Assembly: GCF_913055835.1 (NCBI RefSeq)
Contig: NZ_CAJXKQ010000003.1
Span: 62,001-126,000 of the forward strand
From: an uncultured Marinobacter sp.
GTDB lineage: Bacteria; Pseudomonadota; Gammaproteobacteria; Pseudomonadales; Oleiphilaceae
Direction of reading: 5' to 3'
Length of the DNA stretch: 64,000 nt
Shown in pieces: positions 18,881 through 29,211 of this stretch (positions are counted from its first letter, which is position 1; each line of letters opens with the position of its first letter). The position numbers and the translations under genes are program-made. Below the pieces are notes generated by a model. That model was given only the letters and a program-made list of their open reading frames with translations, had not been told where the DNA came from and made no database searches.

Positions 18881-19297
18881 ATGGCCGAAACTGCTTCTGA
18901 AACCTTCACCCTGGTAATCACCGGCGCCCCCTATTCGTCCCAGGCGCCCCAGACTGCCCTTGGCTTTGCACAGGCTGCGGTAACCGCCGGCCATCGCATT
19001 GACCGGGTATTTCTCTACGGAGACGGTGTCCATCTGGCCTCGGCATTGTCCGCACCGCCCTCTGACGAGACCAACTGGTCCGAAGAATGGTCGCGATTTC
19101 TTTCCGAGCACAGTGTTCCCGGTGTCGCCTGTATTGCGTCGGCGCTGCGTCGTGGTCTGGTGAACGAAACAGAACAGAAACGCTATGAATTGCCGGCAGC
19201 CAATCTCCGGACGCCATTTGAGATTGCCGGTCTCGGAGAATGGGTTGAAGGACGCATCAAATCCACGCGCACGCTCTACTTCCACGCCGGAGACTGA
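18881..19297 (+). CDS. tusD: Sulfurtransferase complex subunit TusD (DsrE family)
   Basis: FTLVITGAPYSSQAPQTALGFAQAAVTAGHRIDRVFLYGDGVH; VACIASALRRGLV. Confidence 0.93.
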   Translation: MAETASETFTLVITGAPYSSQAPQTALGFAQAAVTAGHRIDRVFLYGDGVHLASALSAPPSDETNWSEEWSRFLSEHSVPGVACIASALRRGLVNETEQKRYELPAANLRTPFEIAGLGEWVEGRIKSTRTLYFHAGD

Positions 19298-19299
19298 CC

Positions 19300-19650
19300 A
19301 TGAGCACACTGATCATGATTGACCAGGCTCCCTACGGTGCGTGGACGGGGCGGGAAGCACTGGACATGGCGTTCTCGCTTGCAGCCTTTGACCAGCCGGC
19401 ATCATTGTTCTTCACCGGAGCCGGTGTGAACTGGCTGAGGCAGAATCAGGAAGCCGGCGGTATCGGCCAGAAGTCGGTGGAGAAGAATCTGTCAGCAGCG
19501 CCGATATTCGGTATCGAGGCGATCCTGGCCGACCGCGCCGCCTGCGAAACCTATGGGCTGGATGAGAACTCGCTTATAGAAGGCGTGACCCTGGTGGATG
19601 CCGACGCTGCTTTGCTCAACGATTATGATCACACCGCTTTTGCAGGTTAA
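19300..19650 (+). CDS. tusC: Sulfurtransferase complex subunit TusC (DsrF)
   Basis: APYGAWTGREALDMAFSLAAFDQPASLFFTGAGV; position in tusDCB. Confidence 0.92.
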   Translation: MSTLIMIDQAPYGAWTGREALDMAFSLAAFDQPASLFFTGAGVNWLRQNQEAGGIGQKSVEKNLSAAPIFGIEAILADRAACETYGLDENSLIEGVTLVDADAALLNDYDHTAFAG

Positions 19651-19655
19651 CCATC

Positions 19656-19940
19656 ATGGCTACCATCCAGACATTGCACATACTGAACAAATCACCGGAC
19701 CACCCCCGTGCGGCCCGCTGCCTTGAAATGGTGTCGGAGGATGATGGCCTGCTGCTTACCGGCGGAGGTGTCCTGTTTCTTGCAACCGGACATCTGTCCG
19801 GCCCCGGCAAGGTATTTGCGCTCTCGCCGGACATTGATGCCCGGGGGCTTGGGGAGTTCAAAGGCAGCAACGCCGAACTTGTAGACTTCGCCCGGATGGT
19901 CGAGCTTTCACTTGAGGCAAATCGGGTAATCAGTTGGTAG
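19656..19940 (+). CDS. tusB: Sulfurtransferase complex subunit TusB (DsrH)
   Basis: LHILNKSPDHPRAARCLEMVSEDDGLLLTGGGV; position. Confidence 0.9.
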   Translation: MATIQTLHILNKSPDHPRAARCLEMVSEDDGLLLTGGGVLFLATGHLSGPGKVFALSPDIDARGLGEFKGSNAELVDFARMVELSLEANRVISW

Positions 19941-19943
19941 GCC

Positions 19944-20270
19944 ATGATGTCTGAATCAATGCCAGAACGAAACAATGAAGGCTTTCTGGAAGACGCCTTC
20001 GACTGGACCGAAGGTGTCGCGGCAGTCATTGCGGCCGAAGATGAGGTAGAACTCACCGAAAAACACTGGGAAATCATCCAGTTTCTTCGGTCTTTTTATA
20101 AAGAACATGAAATGTCGCCACCCTCAAACCGCCTGTTCGTGAAGGCTGTCAAAGAGGCGCTTGGGGAGGACAAAGGCAACAGTATTTATCTGATGCAGCT
20201 GTTTCCCGGCACACCGGCAAAAACCGCCTGCCGGATTGCCGGGCTACCCCGCCCCACGAATTGTCTGTAG
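19944..20270 (+). CDS. tusE: TusE/DsrC/DsvC family sulfur relay protein
   Basis: HWEIIQFLRSFYKEHEMSPPSNRLFVKAV; LFPGTPAKTACRIAGLPRPTNCL C-terminal arm. Confidence 0.94.
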   Translation: MMSESMPERNNEGFLEDAFDWTEGVAAVIAAEDEVELTEKHWEIIQFLRSFYKEHEMSPPSNRLFVKAVKEALGEDKGNSIYLMQLFPGTPAKTACRIAGLPRPTNCL

Positions 20271-20285
20271 GGCTTTAAGGCCGTC

Positions 20286-21479
20286 TCAAAAACCCGCCAG
20301 GGACAGAAACTGAAGCAACCCTGCCAGGGCGCCAAAAAGACCGCCCACCAGCATCAACTGCACCTCTTCTTCCCGGAACGCGGGGCGAAGTATGTCCTGG
20401 AATTCATCCGGTTTTAGCGCTTTCATCTGGCCCGACAGCACTTCTGCGACGACCGGTGCCCGCTCCCGGTTGAAGGCCGGATCGCTGAACACATCAGAGG
20501 TCGCCAATACGGCCTTCTGGTTCATGACCCGCTGCAGCTCCGTGTAACCCGTCATGCCCATGGTCACCTGAGCTGTCAGCTTCATGATCACGGAGTTGTC
20601 CAAAAGTGGCCGCAGGTGCTTCTGGATGATCGCCCGGGTTCTGTCACCATGACTGCCATTGATCATGGCGTCGGCGACTTTCTCCACGGTAATCAGCTCT
20701 TCCGCCACCAGTTTTGCCCAGACATCGCTGATCTCCGGTTGCCTGCGCAGAAACAGCCCCTGAATTTTCCAGAACAGAAAACGCCGGGGCCTGAGTGGCG
20801 CGAAGATCAGATTAATCGCAATCCAGTTGGTCACGAAACCAACCACAAAGCCACCCACTGGCAGCAGCCATGGTTCCGGGTAGCGCGTCCATAAAGGCAC
20901 CAGTACCGCTCCCAGGATTCCGCCAATAATCGCCCCGCGGTTGATTACCGATTGCAGTTCCACCGCGCCGGCTTGCTGGAAGATCCGGTTCATCATATCC
21001 GGGTGCTTTTCCAGTTCCCGGCTGAGAAGGGCCTTCAGATCCACCAGCTCATCCAGATCGTCGCCGAAGTCCTCAACCAGCTCCTCTACCCTGGACGGTA
21101 ACTGCTCCCGGGCCCACTGGTATATCCGGTTTCTGACAAACAAAGGCAGGTTGTCCCAGAGAACCGGCTGGATTTCGTACATGACTTCATCAATATACTC
21201 ATCCATCCGCGGAGTTACCTGGGAAATAACCTGTTCAACGATGCGCTGGGGTTCCAGCTTCTGGTAGACGGCGTTCAGATCGCCGAACTGCTGGAGGGTC
21301 CTGTCGATGCAGATGTGCGCCATTTTCTCGGCCTTGCGGGGGATGACCCCCTGCCATCCAACCAGGCCCACGCCGATGAACTGCACCGGATAAAAGGACA
21401 TCTGGATGGCAAGCCAGTTGGTCAGCCAACCCACTACGGCCGCCATGAGTGGCAGGGACAGAAGCGCAACGTCGAACAA
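20286..21479 (-). CDS. DUF445 family membrane protein
   Basis: 397 aa; VVGWLTNWLAIQMSFYP and GFVTNWIAINLIFAPLRPRRF. Confidence 0.88.
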   Translation of the reverse strand: MFDVALLSLPLMAAVVGWLTNWLAIQMSFYPVQFIGVGLVGWQGVIPRKAEKMAHICIDRTLQQFGDLNAVYQKLEPQRIVEQVISQVTPRMDEYIDEVMYEIQPVLWDNLPLFVRNRIYQWAREQLPSRVEELVEDFGDDLDELVDLKALLSRELEKHPDMMNRIFQQAGAVELQSVINRGAIIGGILGAVLVPLWTRYPEPWLLPVGGFVVGFVTNWIAINLIFAPLRPRRFLFWKIQGLFLRRQPEISDVWAKLVAEELITVEKVADAMINGSHGDRTRAIIQKHLRPLLDNSVIMKLTAQVTMGMTGYTELQRVMNQKAVLATSDVFSDPAFNRERAPVVAEVLSGQMKALKPDEFQDILRPAFREEEVQLMLVGGLFGALAGLLQFLSLAGF

Positions 21480-21706
21480 GTGAAACCCCGGTGTAAGAGT
21501 GTAATCCGTTTAAGCCGGTGATAATGCCGTTAACGGCCAGTCAGGATAGTACCTGCCTGATGTTTCTGTGTATGCGACAAATGATGAAGTAATTGAAATG
21601 TCACAACATTGGCCGTGTAGCCATGATCGTGACGGTATTGCGGCAGTCTGGAGCGGGTGCCGCGCCTCCAGGAACAGGAGGCGCAGTACACCGGAGAACG
21701 ATCGCC

Positions 21707-22306
21707 TTACTGGTAGTAGGCGTTTTCGGTGTAGGAGTGGTCGGTTACATCACGAACGGCAGTGATTTCCGGTACGCGATCCCTCAGGGTCGTTTCGACA
21801 CCCTGCTTCAGGGTCAGACTGACCGCAGAGCAGCCCTGACAGCCACCGCCGAAACGCAATACGGCTACGGACTCATCCACAATCTCGACAAGAGAGACCT
21901 CGCCGCCATGCGCAGCAAGATTGGGATTGATTTCGGAAGCCAGAATGTAGTTCACGCGGTCCGGAAGCGGTGCGTCGTCATCAATCTTGGGCACTTTTGC
22001 GTTCGGTGCCTTGATGGTGAGCTGACCACCCATCTGGTCCTTGGAGTAATCCACGTACGCCTCTTCCAGGAAGGGTACGGAATTGTGATCCAGATACAGG
22101 ATGAACTTGTCCAGATCAACCTGCTCGTCCGTGGGTACGACTTCATTGGGCGGGCAGTAGGCCAGACAGGTCTCGGCGTTCTTGGTGCCGGGCTGGGTAA
22201 CGAATATACGCACACCCATGCCTTCCACGTCCTGTTTTTCGATAAGTTGTGCAAGATAATCCCGTGCGGGATCTGTCACAGTAACCTGAGCCATGTTTTC
22301 AACCAA
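21707..22306 (-). CDS. nfuA: Fe-S biogenesis protein NfuA
   Basis: 199 aa; [38 protein letters not shown] CxxC NifU domain. Confidence 0.95.
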   Translation of the reverse strand: MVENMAQVTVTDPARDYLAQLIEKQDVEGMGVRIFVTQPGTKNAETCLAYCPPNEVVPTDEQVDLDKFILYLDHNSVPFLEEAYVDYSKDQMGGQLTIKAPNAKVPKIDDDAPLPDRVNYILASEINPNLAAHGGEVSLVEIVDESVAVLRFGGGCQGCSAVSLTLKQGVETTLRDRVPEITAVRDVTDHSYTENAYYQ

Positions 22307-22530
22307 CCCGTTTGAAAGTTTGAGTTTATTTTAAGGGAGTTCGCGGGAACATGAAAGACCAAGTAAAATAGTCGGGCTTTACCAGGGTAATGAATTTCCC
22401 GTATTGGCAGGTATTTGCGAAAGGCAATTGATAATCGTCATTCGTACTAAGACGGGCTCAGGCATTTTTGCTATGATCCCGCGCCATTGACATTGATACA
22501 ACGTTATTAACGACATCCGGAAGTAATTCT

Positions 22531-25500
22531 ATGACCGATCGCACCACCCGTCTCGACCAGCTCCACAAGGCCCTGCAGGAACGCATTGTGATCCTTGATG
22601 GCGGCATGGGCACCATGATCCAGAATCTTAAACTGGACGAGAAGGCGTTCCGTGGTGATCGGTTTGCCGACTACGATCGGGAAGTTCAGGGCAACAACGA
22701 TCTCCTGAACCTGACCCAGCCCGCCCTGCTCCGGAATATCCATGCGGACTATCTGGATGCCGGCGCCGATATCATCGAAACCAACACCTTCAACTCCACC
22801 CAGCTTTCCCAGGCGGACTACGGGCTGGAGTCGATTGCAAAGGAACTGAACGTGGCCGCGGCGAAGCTGGCCCGTGAGATTGCTGACGAGTACACCGCCA
22901 GAAATCCCGACAAGCCACGCTTTGTGGCCGGTGCCGTTGGGCCAACGTCGCGTACCGCTTCCATCTCACCGGACGTGAACAACCCCGGCTACCGTAACGT
23001 CGATTTCCAGACCCTGGTCGACAACTATTACAAGGCGGTCGAGGGCCTGGCCGAGGGTGGCTGCGACCTGATCCTGATCGAAACCATTTTCGATACCCTT
23101 AACGCGAAGGCGGCCATCTACGCCACCCAGCAATACTTTGAAGACAGTGGCATCACGCTGCCGATCATGATTTCCGGCACCATTACCGACGCTTCCGGCC
23201 GAACCCTTTCCGGTCAGACTACCGAAGCCTTCTGGAACTCTGTGGCCCATGCCAACCCGATTTCCGTTGGCCTGAACTGTGCGCTGGGGGCGGATGCCCT
23301 GCGCCCTTATGTCGTAGAACTGGCGGCCAAAGCCGAAACCTATGTCAGCGCCCACCCGAACGCCGGTCTTCCCAACGAGTTTGGCGAATACGACCAGACA
23401 CCGGAGGAAATGGCCGAGATTATCGAAGGCTTTGCCCGTGACGGTTTCCTGAACATTATCGGTGGCTGTTGCGGCTCCCGCCCGGACCACATTGAAGCGA
23501 TTGCCCAGGCAGTGGCCAAGTACCCTCCCCGGCAGATTCCCGAGCGTGCGAAGGCTTTGCGCCTGTCAGGCCTTGAGCCGTTTACCGGTGACGACAATGT
23601 GCTCTTCATTAACGTGGGTGAGCGAACCAACGTTACCGGCTCCAAGCGTTTCCTGCGCCTGATCAAGGAAGAGCAGTACGAAGAAGCACTCAGCGTCGCC
23701 CGGGACCAGGTTGAAAACGGTGCCCAGATCATCGACATCAACATGGATGAGGGCATGCTGGAGTCGAAAGAGGTGATGGTTACCTTCCTGAACCTGGTGG
23801 CCTCCGAACCGGATATCTCCCGGGTGCCCATCATGATCGACTCCTCCAAGTGGGATGTGATCGAGGCTGGCCTTCGCTGCATCCAGGGCAAGGCGGTGGT
23901 GAACTCCATCAGCCTCAAGGAAGGCGAAGAAGAGTTCATCAAGCGCGCCCGGGACTGCATGCGCTATGGCGCCGCCGTGGTGGTCATGGCCTTTGATGAA
24001 CAGGGCCAGGCCGACACCTACGAGCGCAAGACCGAAATCTGCAAGCGCTCCTACGACGTGCTGACCGGCATCGGCTTCAACCCCGCGGATATCATCTTCG
24101 ACCCCAACATCTTCGCCATTGCCACCGGCATTGAGGAGCACAACAACTACGCGGTGGACTTTATCAACGCCACCCGCTGGATCCGGGAAAACCTGCCCTA
24201 CGCCTCAATTTCCGGCGGTGTGAGCAATGTGTCCTTCTCGTTCCGGGGCAACGACGTGGTTCGAGAAGCGATCCATTCGGTGTTCCTCTACCACGCCATC
24301 AAGGCGGGCATGAACATGGGCATCGTGAATCCTGGTCAGTTGGTGATCTACGACGAGATCGACCCGGAGCTCAAGGAGCTGGTGGAAGACGTTGTCCTGA
24401 ACCGTCGCGATGATGCCACCGACCGCCTGCTCGAGATTGCCGAACGCTACAAAGGTAAAGGCGGCAAAACCCAGGAAGAAGACCTCGCCTGGCGTGAATG
24501 GCCTGTCGAAAAGCGCCTCGAACACGCCCTGGTGAAAGGGATTACCAGTTACATTATTGAAGACACTGAAGCCTGTCGGCAGAACGCCACCCATCCCATC
24601 GAGGTGATCGAAGGGCCGTTGATGGATGGCATGAATGTGGTTGGCGACCTGTTTGGCGACGGCAAGATGTTCCTGCCCCAGGTGGTGAAGAGCGCCCGCG
24701 TCATGAAACAGGCGGTTGCCCACCTAATCCCCTACATCGAAGCCGAGAAAACCGAAGACCAGAAAGCCAAGGGCAAGATCCTCATGGCTACGGTGAAGGG
24801 CGATGTCCACGACATCGGCAAGAACATCGTGGGCGTGGTGCTGCAGTGCAACAACTACGAGGTGATTGACCTGGGCGTGATGGTGCCCTGCGACAAGATC
24901 CTCGCCGCTGCCAGGGAGCATGACGTCGACCTGATTGGTCTGAGCGGGCTGATCACGCCATCCCTGGACGAGATGGTACACGTGGCCCGTGAGATGCAAA
25001 GGCTGGATTTCAACATCCCGCTGATGATCGGCGGTGCGACCACTTCGAAGGCCCACACGGCCGTCAAGATCGAACCCCAGTACAAGAACGACATTGCCCT
25101 GTACGTGTCGGACGCGTCCCGCTGCGTGAACGTGGCATCGCAGCTGCTCAGCAAGACTGCGAAACCGGAATTCGTGGAAGCGGCCCGCACCGAATACGAC
25201 GAGATCCGTGAACGCAGGAAGAATCGGGGCGACCGAACCAAGCTGATCTCCCTGAAGGAAGCCCGCGACCGCGCTCCGGAGATCTCCTTCGAAGGCTACC
25301 AGCCTCCGAAGCCAGCGTTCACCGGCATCCGGGTATTCGAGGAGTATGACCTCAATGAGCTGGTGGATTACATCGACTGGACGCCATTCTTCCTGTCCTG
25401 GGATATTTCCGGCAAGTACCCGGCCATCTTTGATGATCCCAAGCGGGGCGAAGCGGCACGCCACCTGTTTGATGATGCCCAGAAGATTCTGCACCGGATG

Positions 25501-26229
25501 ATTGACGAAAAGCGGGTCTCGGCCCGTGGCGTCATCGGTTTCTGGCCTGCCCACCGCCGCAGCGACGACATTGTGTTGTATACAGACGAGTCTTGCAGCG
25601 AGGAACTGACCACCCTGCACCACTTGCGTCAGCAGGATGAGAAGGCGCCGGGCAAACCCATGATGGCACTGTCTGACTTTGTCGCGCCTGAAGGTTCCGA
25701 TGTCGTGGACTACGTGGGCGGTTTCGCGGTGACCACCGGCATCGGTGCAGAGGAATTTTCAGTCGAGTTCAAGGATGCCAATGACGATTACAACGCCATC
25801 ATGGTCAAGGCCTTGGCCGACCGGTTGGCGGAGGCTTTTGCAGAGCGTATGCATGAGCGGGTGCGTCAGGAGTTCTGGGGCTATGCCGCTGATGAAAAGC
25901 TGGCAAATGACGACCTGATCAAGGAAAGGTACCGCGGGATACGTCCTGCACCGGGCTATCCGGCCTGCCCGGACCACACCGAGAAGGCAACCCTGTTCAA
26001 CCTGCTCGAGGCTACCGACACAGCGGGCATTGAACTGACAGAACATTTCGCCATGTTCCCGACCGCGGCCGTATCCGGGTGGTACTTTGCGCATCCGGAA
26101 TCCAAGTACTTTGCGGTAGGGAAAATTGGCGCAGATCAGGTTGAGGACTATGCTGAACGCAAAGGCATTTCCAAGGCCGAAGCAGAACGCTGGCTTGCAC
26201 CAAGCCTGGCCTACGATCCGGCAGAGTAA
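22531..26229 (+). CDS. metH: Cobalamin-dependent methionine synthase
   Basis: 1232 aa; [57 protein letters not shown]-terminal activation domain. Confidence 0.98.
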   Translation: MTDRTTRLDQLHKALQERIVILDGGMGTMIQNLKLDEKAFRGDRFADYDREVQGNNDLLNLTQPALLRNIHADYLDAGADIIETNTFNSTQLSQADYGLESIAKELNVAAAKLAREIADEYTARNPDKPRFVAGAVGPTSRTASISPDVNNPGYRNVDFQTLVDNYYKAVEGLAEGGCDLILIETIFDTLNAKAAIYATQQYFEDSGITLPIMISGTITDASGRTLSGQTTEAFWNSVAHANPISVGLNCALGADALRPYVVELAAKAETYVSAHPNAGLPNEFGEYDQTPEEMAEIIEGFARDGFLNIIGGCCGSRPDHIEAIAQAVAKYPPRQIPERAKALRLSGLEPFTGDDNVLFINVGERTNVTGSKRFLRLIKEEQYEEALSVARDQVENGAQIIDINMDEGMLESKEVMVTFLNLVASEPDISRVPIMIDSSKWDVIEAGLRCIQGKAVVNSISLKEGEEEFIKRARDCMRYGAAVVVMAFDEQGQADTYERKTEICKRSYDVLTGIGFNPADIIFDPNIFAIATGIEEHNNYAVDFINATRWIRENLPYASISGGVSNVSFSFRGNDVVREAIHSVFLYHAIKAGMNMGIVNPGQLVIYDEIDPELKELVEDVVLNRRDDATDRLLEIAERYKGKGGKTQEEDLAWREWPVEKRLEHALVKGITSYIIEDTEACRQNATHPIEVIEGPLMDGMNVVGDLFGDGKMFLPQVVKSARVMKQAVAHLIPYIEAEKTEDQKAKGKILMATVKGDVHDIGKNIVGVVLQCNNYEVIDLGVMVPCDKILAAAREHDVDLIGLSGLITPSLDEMVHVAREMQRLDFNIPLMIGGATTSKAHTAVKIEPQYKNDIALYVSDASRCVNVASQLLSKTAKPEFVEAARTEYDEIRERRKNRGDRTKLISLKEARDRAPEISFEGYQPPKPAFTGIRVFEEYDLNELVDYIDWTPFFLSWDISGKYPAIFDDPKRGEAARHLFDDAQKILHRMIDEKRVSARGVIGFWPAHRRSDDIVLYTDESCSEELTTLHHLRQQDEKAPGKPMMALSDFVAPEGSDVVDYVGGFAVTTGIGAEEFSVEFKDANDDYNAIMVKALADRLAEAFAERMHERVRQEFWGYAADEKLANDDLIKERYRGIRPAPGYPACPDHTEKATLFNLLEATDTAGIELTEHFAMFPTAAVSGWYFAHPESKYFAVGKIGADQVEDYAERKGISKAEAERWLAPSLAYDPAE

Positions 26230-26262
26230 GCTTCAGGCAGAATAAAGATCAGGGGCAGACGT

Positions 26263-26499
26263 ATGACGCAGTCTTCAGAGGCAGAGAAGAAGGATCAGGA
26301 AAAGCGGCGCGGACCTGGTGTTTTCAAAGTCATGCAAAGCATTCTGGCCGGCGCTTTCGGAGTACAGTCCGACAAGCGCCGGGAAGAGGACTTCTCAAGC
26401 CACAGCCCCTGGCCTTACATCATCGCCGGCATTCTGTTCACAGCCAGCTTCGTGGTGGGTCTGATTGTTATCGTGAACCTGGTACTGGCGAGCCAGTAG
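26263..26499 (+). CDS. DUF2970 domain-containing small membrane protein
   Basis: 78 aa; VMQSILAGAFGVQSDKRREEDF then one C-terminal TM segment. Confidence 0.85.
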   Translation: MTQSSEAEKKDQEKRRGPGVFKVMQSILAGAFGVQSDKRREEDFSSHSPWPYIIAGILFTASFVVGLIVIVNLVLASQ

Positions 26500-26501
26500 G
26501 G

Positions 26502-26606
26502 TTACTGGCCAGCCACCCAGACTACGGCGAACGCAACGGCGAGTACCACCAGAAGAACGGCGGCAACGGCATCGGCCTGACTGTCAGAGCGTACGGTCTT
26601 TTTCAT
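26502..26606 (-). CDS. 34-aa predicted single-pass membrane miniprotein
   Basis: Not in the ORF track; MKKTVRSDSQADAVAAVLLVVLAVAFAVVWVAGQ*, preceded by SD-like AAAGAGGAA 6-7 nt before ATG. Confidence 0.65.
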   Translation of the reverse strand: MKKTVRSDSQADAVAAVLLVVLAVAFAVVWVAGQ

Positions 26607-26861
26607 GTCTGTTCCTCTTTCCGAGTTGTGTCTCGTGTTCTTCTTGTTTTCAGGGCAGCACCGCGCACCGGCCCTGCTGCCTTTATTAAGTTAAGCAGTT
26701 AATTGATATTCGTCCAGTCCATTGTTCCCGTTGCTTATCGCCTGAATCGATAAACATATTTTGAAATAATCATTTTAAGAATAAAAACCCGCTGTTATCC
26801 TTCCCGTCAGATATAAGGCCGTCGGCCTCGATATGTCGCTTTCAAGCAGGATCTTCCCACT

Positions 26862-28514
26862 ATGTACGTATACGATGAACACGATCGGCAAATGGCTGCC
26901 GAGAGGGTTGCCCAGTTCCGTGACCAGACCGAAAGGGCCCTGGCCGGTGAGTTGGCAGAAGATGAGTTTCTTCCCCTTCGCCTGCAGAACGGCCTGTACG
27001 TTCAGCGTCTTGCCCCTATGCTCAGGATCTGTGTTCCCTACGGCATGATGCGTTCAGACCAGCTTCGCCGACTTGCCCGGATTACCCGGGACTATGACAA
27101 AGGCTATGCGCACTTCACCACGCGCCAGAACGTACAGCTGAACTGGCCGGCACTGGAAGACGTTCCCGATATTCTTGCGGAACTCGCAGAAGTGGAAATG
27201 CACGCCAACCAGACCAGCGGCAACTGCATCCGTAACACCACCACAGACCAGTTCTCCGGTGTTCAGTCCGATGAGATCGCAGATCCTCGTCCCTATTGCG
27301 AGATTATTCGCCAGTGGTCCACCTTTCACCCGGAATTCGCCTTCCTGCCACGGAAATTCAAGGTGGCCGTGAATGCTTCCGAGCACACCGATCGTGCCGC
27401 CATCCAGGTTCACGATATCGGTCTGCAGATGGTGCGTAATGAGGCTGGCGAGCTCGGCTTCCGTGTTCATGTTGGTGGCGGCCTTGGCCGTACCCCCATG
27501 GTTGGCCCGGTGATTCGTGAGTTCCTTCCGGAGCTGGACCTGCTGACCTATCTGGAAGCCGTGCTGCGGGTTTATAACCGCTATGGCCGGCGGGACAACA
27601 AGTTCAAGGCCCGGATCAAGATTCTGGTGAAAGCGCTCACGCCCGAGGGCTTTGCCGAGAAGGTGGAAGCCGAGTGGCAGCACATCAAGGATTCCCCTAC
27701 CCGGCTGACACCCGATGCGGTTCAGCGTATCCAGGCCTACTTTACCGAGCCGGATTACGCAGCGCTGGAAAATGCCACAGACCTGTTGGGCAGCCAGCGT
27801 TTTGAGAACCGGGGTTTCGACCAGTGGCTGACCCATAACGTGGACACCCACAAGAAGCCGGGCTATGCCATTGTCACCCTGACCATGAAGAAGACCGGTA
27901 CGCCACCGGGGGATGTCAGCGACAAACAACTGGAACAGATTGCCGATCTGGCTGACGAGTTCAGCTTTGGCGAAATCCGGGTAACTCATCAGCAGAATGT
28001 GGTGCTGGCCGATGTGCGCCAGGATCGCCTTTTTGAGCTGTGGCAGGCAATCACTCCGATGGGCTTCGGTACCGCGAACCTGAATACCCTGACGGACGTG
28101 ATCTGCTGCCCCGGTGGCGATTACTGCGCCCTGGCCAATGCCAAGTCCATCCCGGTGGCCGAAGCCATCCAGCGGCAGTTCGATGATCTGGACTACCTGT
28201 ACGACCTTGGCAACATTGATCTGAACATTTCCGGCTGCATGAATGCCTGCGGTCACCACCATGTCGGCAATATCGGTGTTCTCGGTGTCGACAAGAAGGG
28301 TGAGGAGTTCTATCAGATCAGCCTTGGCGGTTCGTCCCATCATGACGCCTCGATTGGCAAGATTCTGGGACCGTCGTTTGCCCGGGATGAAATGCCCCAG
28401 GTGATTTCCAAGATCATTGATGTTTACGTGGATAAGCGCACGGAAGAAGAAACCTTCCTGGATACTTATCGTCGTGTAGGAATTGATCCCTTCAAGGAGC
28501 GGGTATATGCCTAA
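26862..28514 (+). CDS. Nitrite/sulfite reductase (siroheme, CysI-type)
   Basis: 550 aa; TTRQNVQLNW, QTSGNCIRNTTTD, CCPGGDYC and NISGCMNACGHHHVGNIG siroheme/4Fe-4S motifs. Confidence 0.93.
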   Translation: MYVYDEHDRQMAAERVAQFRDQTERALAGELAEDEFLPLRLQNGLYVQRLAPMLRICVPYGMMRSDQLRRLARITRDYDKGYAHFTTRQNVQLNWPALEDVPDILAELAEVEMHANQTSGNCIRNTTTDQFSGVQSDEIADPRPYCEIIRQWSTFHPEFAFLPRKFKVAVNASEHTDRAAIQVHDIGLQMVRNEAGELGFRVHVGGGLGRTPMVGPVIREFLPELDLLTYLEAVLRVYNRYGRRDNKFKARIKILVKALTPEGFAEKVEAEWQHIKDSPTRLTPDAVQRIQAYFTEPDYAALENATDLLGSQRFENRGFDQWLTHNVDTHKKPGYAIVTLTMKKTGTPPGDVSDKQLEQIADLADEFSFGEIRVTHQQNVVLADVRQDRLFELWQAITPMGFGTANLNTLTDVICCPGGDYCALANAKSIPVAEAIQRQFDDLDYLYDLGNIDLNISGCMNACGHHHVGNIGVLGVDKKGEEFYQISLGGSSHHDASIGKILGPSFARDEMPQVISKIIDVYVDKRTEEETFLDTYRRVGIDPFKERVYA

Positions 28515-29013
28515 CGTTATTTCCCCGGATGGAAGCATCCGCCAGGACAACTGGGTTGTGGTCCCCCGCCCGGCCGAAGGCGAATCTCTGGATATTCCGG
28601 CGGACCATCCGGCATTGATCCCTGCGGATCTTTGGCTGGCCGGTTACGAGCACTTCACCGGAAGAAAGGATATCGGCGTGTGGTTTGACAGCCACGACGA
28701 GCCGGAGATTCTGGAAGGCCACGTGAATGAGCTGCCGGTGATTGCAGTAAACTTCCCGAAATTCAGTGATGGCCGGGGCTACAGCATTGGCCGGTTGCTG
28801 CGGGAGCGCTTTGGCTACAAGAACGAACTACGTGCTATCGGCGACGTTCTGCTGGATCAGCTGCAGTTCATGAAGCGCTGCGGATTCGATGCCTATGTGC
28901 TGAGGGCCGACAAGGACATCACCAAGGCGCAGAAGTGCCTGAACTTCTTCAGCCAGGGCTACCAGGCCGCAACCGACACCGACATTCCGCTCTTCCGACG
29001 TCGCGCGTCTTAG
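28507..29013 (+). CDS. DUF934 domain-containing protein (CysH-associated oxidoreductase family)
   Basis: MPNVISPDGSIRQDNW; INFPKFSDGRGYSIGRLLRERFGYKNELRAIGDVLLDQL-type motif; overlaps end of upstream gene. Confidence 0.92.
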   Translation: MPNVISPDGSIRQDNWVVVPRPAEGESLDIPADHPALIPADLWLAGYEHFTGRKDIGVWFDSHDEPEILEGHVNELPVIAVNFPKFSDGRGYSIGRLLRERFGYKNELRAIGDVLLDQLQFMKRCGFDAYVLRADKDITKAQKCLNFFSQGYQAATDTDIPLFRRRAS

Positions 29014-29032
29014 TTATCAGACTTTAAAGTAC

Positions 29033-29144
29033 GAAGAGAGGGGATTCACTTTCCAAAACACGCTCCTTGCGGCACATCCCTGTGACGCTTGGGCTCCGCC
29101 ATCCATGGCTCCGCACAGTTTTGGAAAGTGAATCCCCTCTCTTC
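29033..29144. repeat. Perfect 27-bp inverted repeat flanking a 58-nt centre
   Basis: gaagagaggggattcactttccaaaac (29033-29059) versus its exact reverse complement (29118-29144). Confidence 0.95.
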
Positions 29145-29173
29145 TATACAAATCTCTCAGTACGGTATCGTAG

Positions 29174-29201
29174 GTCGGATTAGGCAAAGCCGTAATCCGA
29201 C
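29174..29201. repeat. REP-like palindrome
   Basis: gtcggattaggcaaagccgtaatccgac, 9-bp arms gtcggatta/taatccgac. Confidence 0.75.
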
Positions 29202-29211
29202 AAACAACCGC

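Noticed and set aside
22307-22530. Possible cobalamin or SAM riboswitch upstream of metH
   Set aside because: I could not find a recognisable B12-box or SAM-riboswitch core; would need an Infernal/Rfam scan.
26700-26861. Possible CysB binding site in the AT-rich leader of the sulfite/nitrite reductase
   Set aside because: AT-rich tracts are present but no defined motif could be supported by eye.
27054-28550. 498-aa minus-strand ORF
   Set aside because: Antisense shadow of the siroheme reductase gene; low-complexity His/Gly/Val-rich translation.
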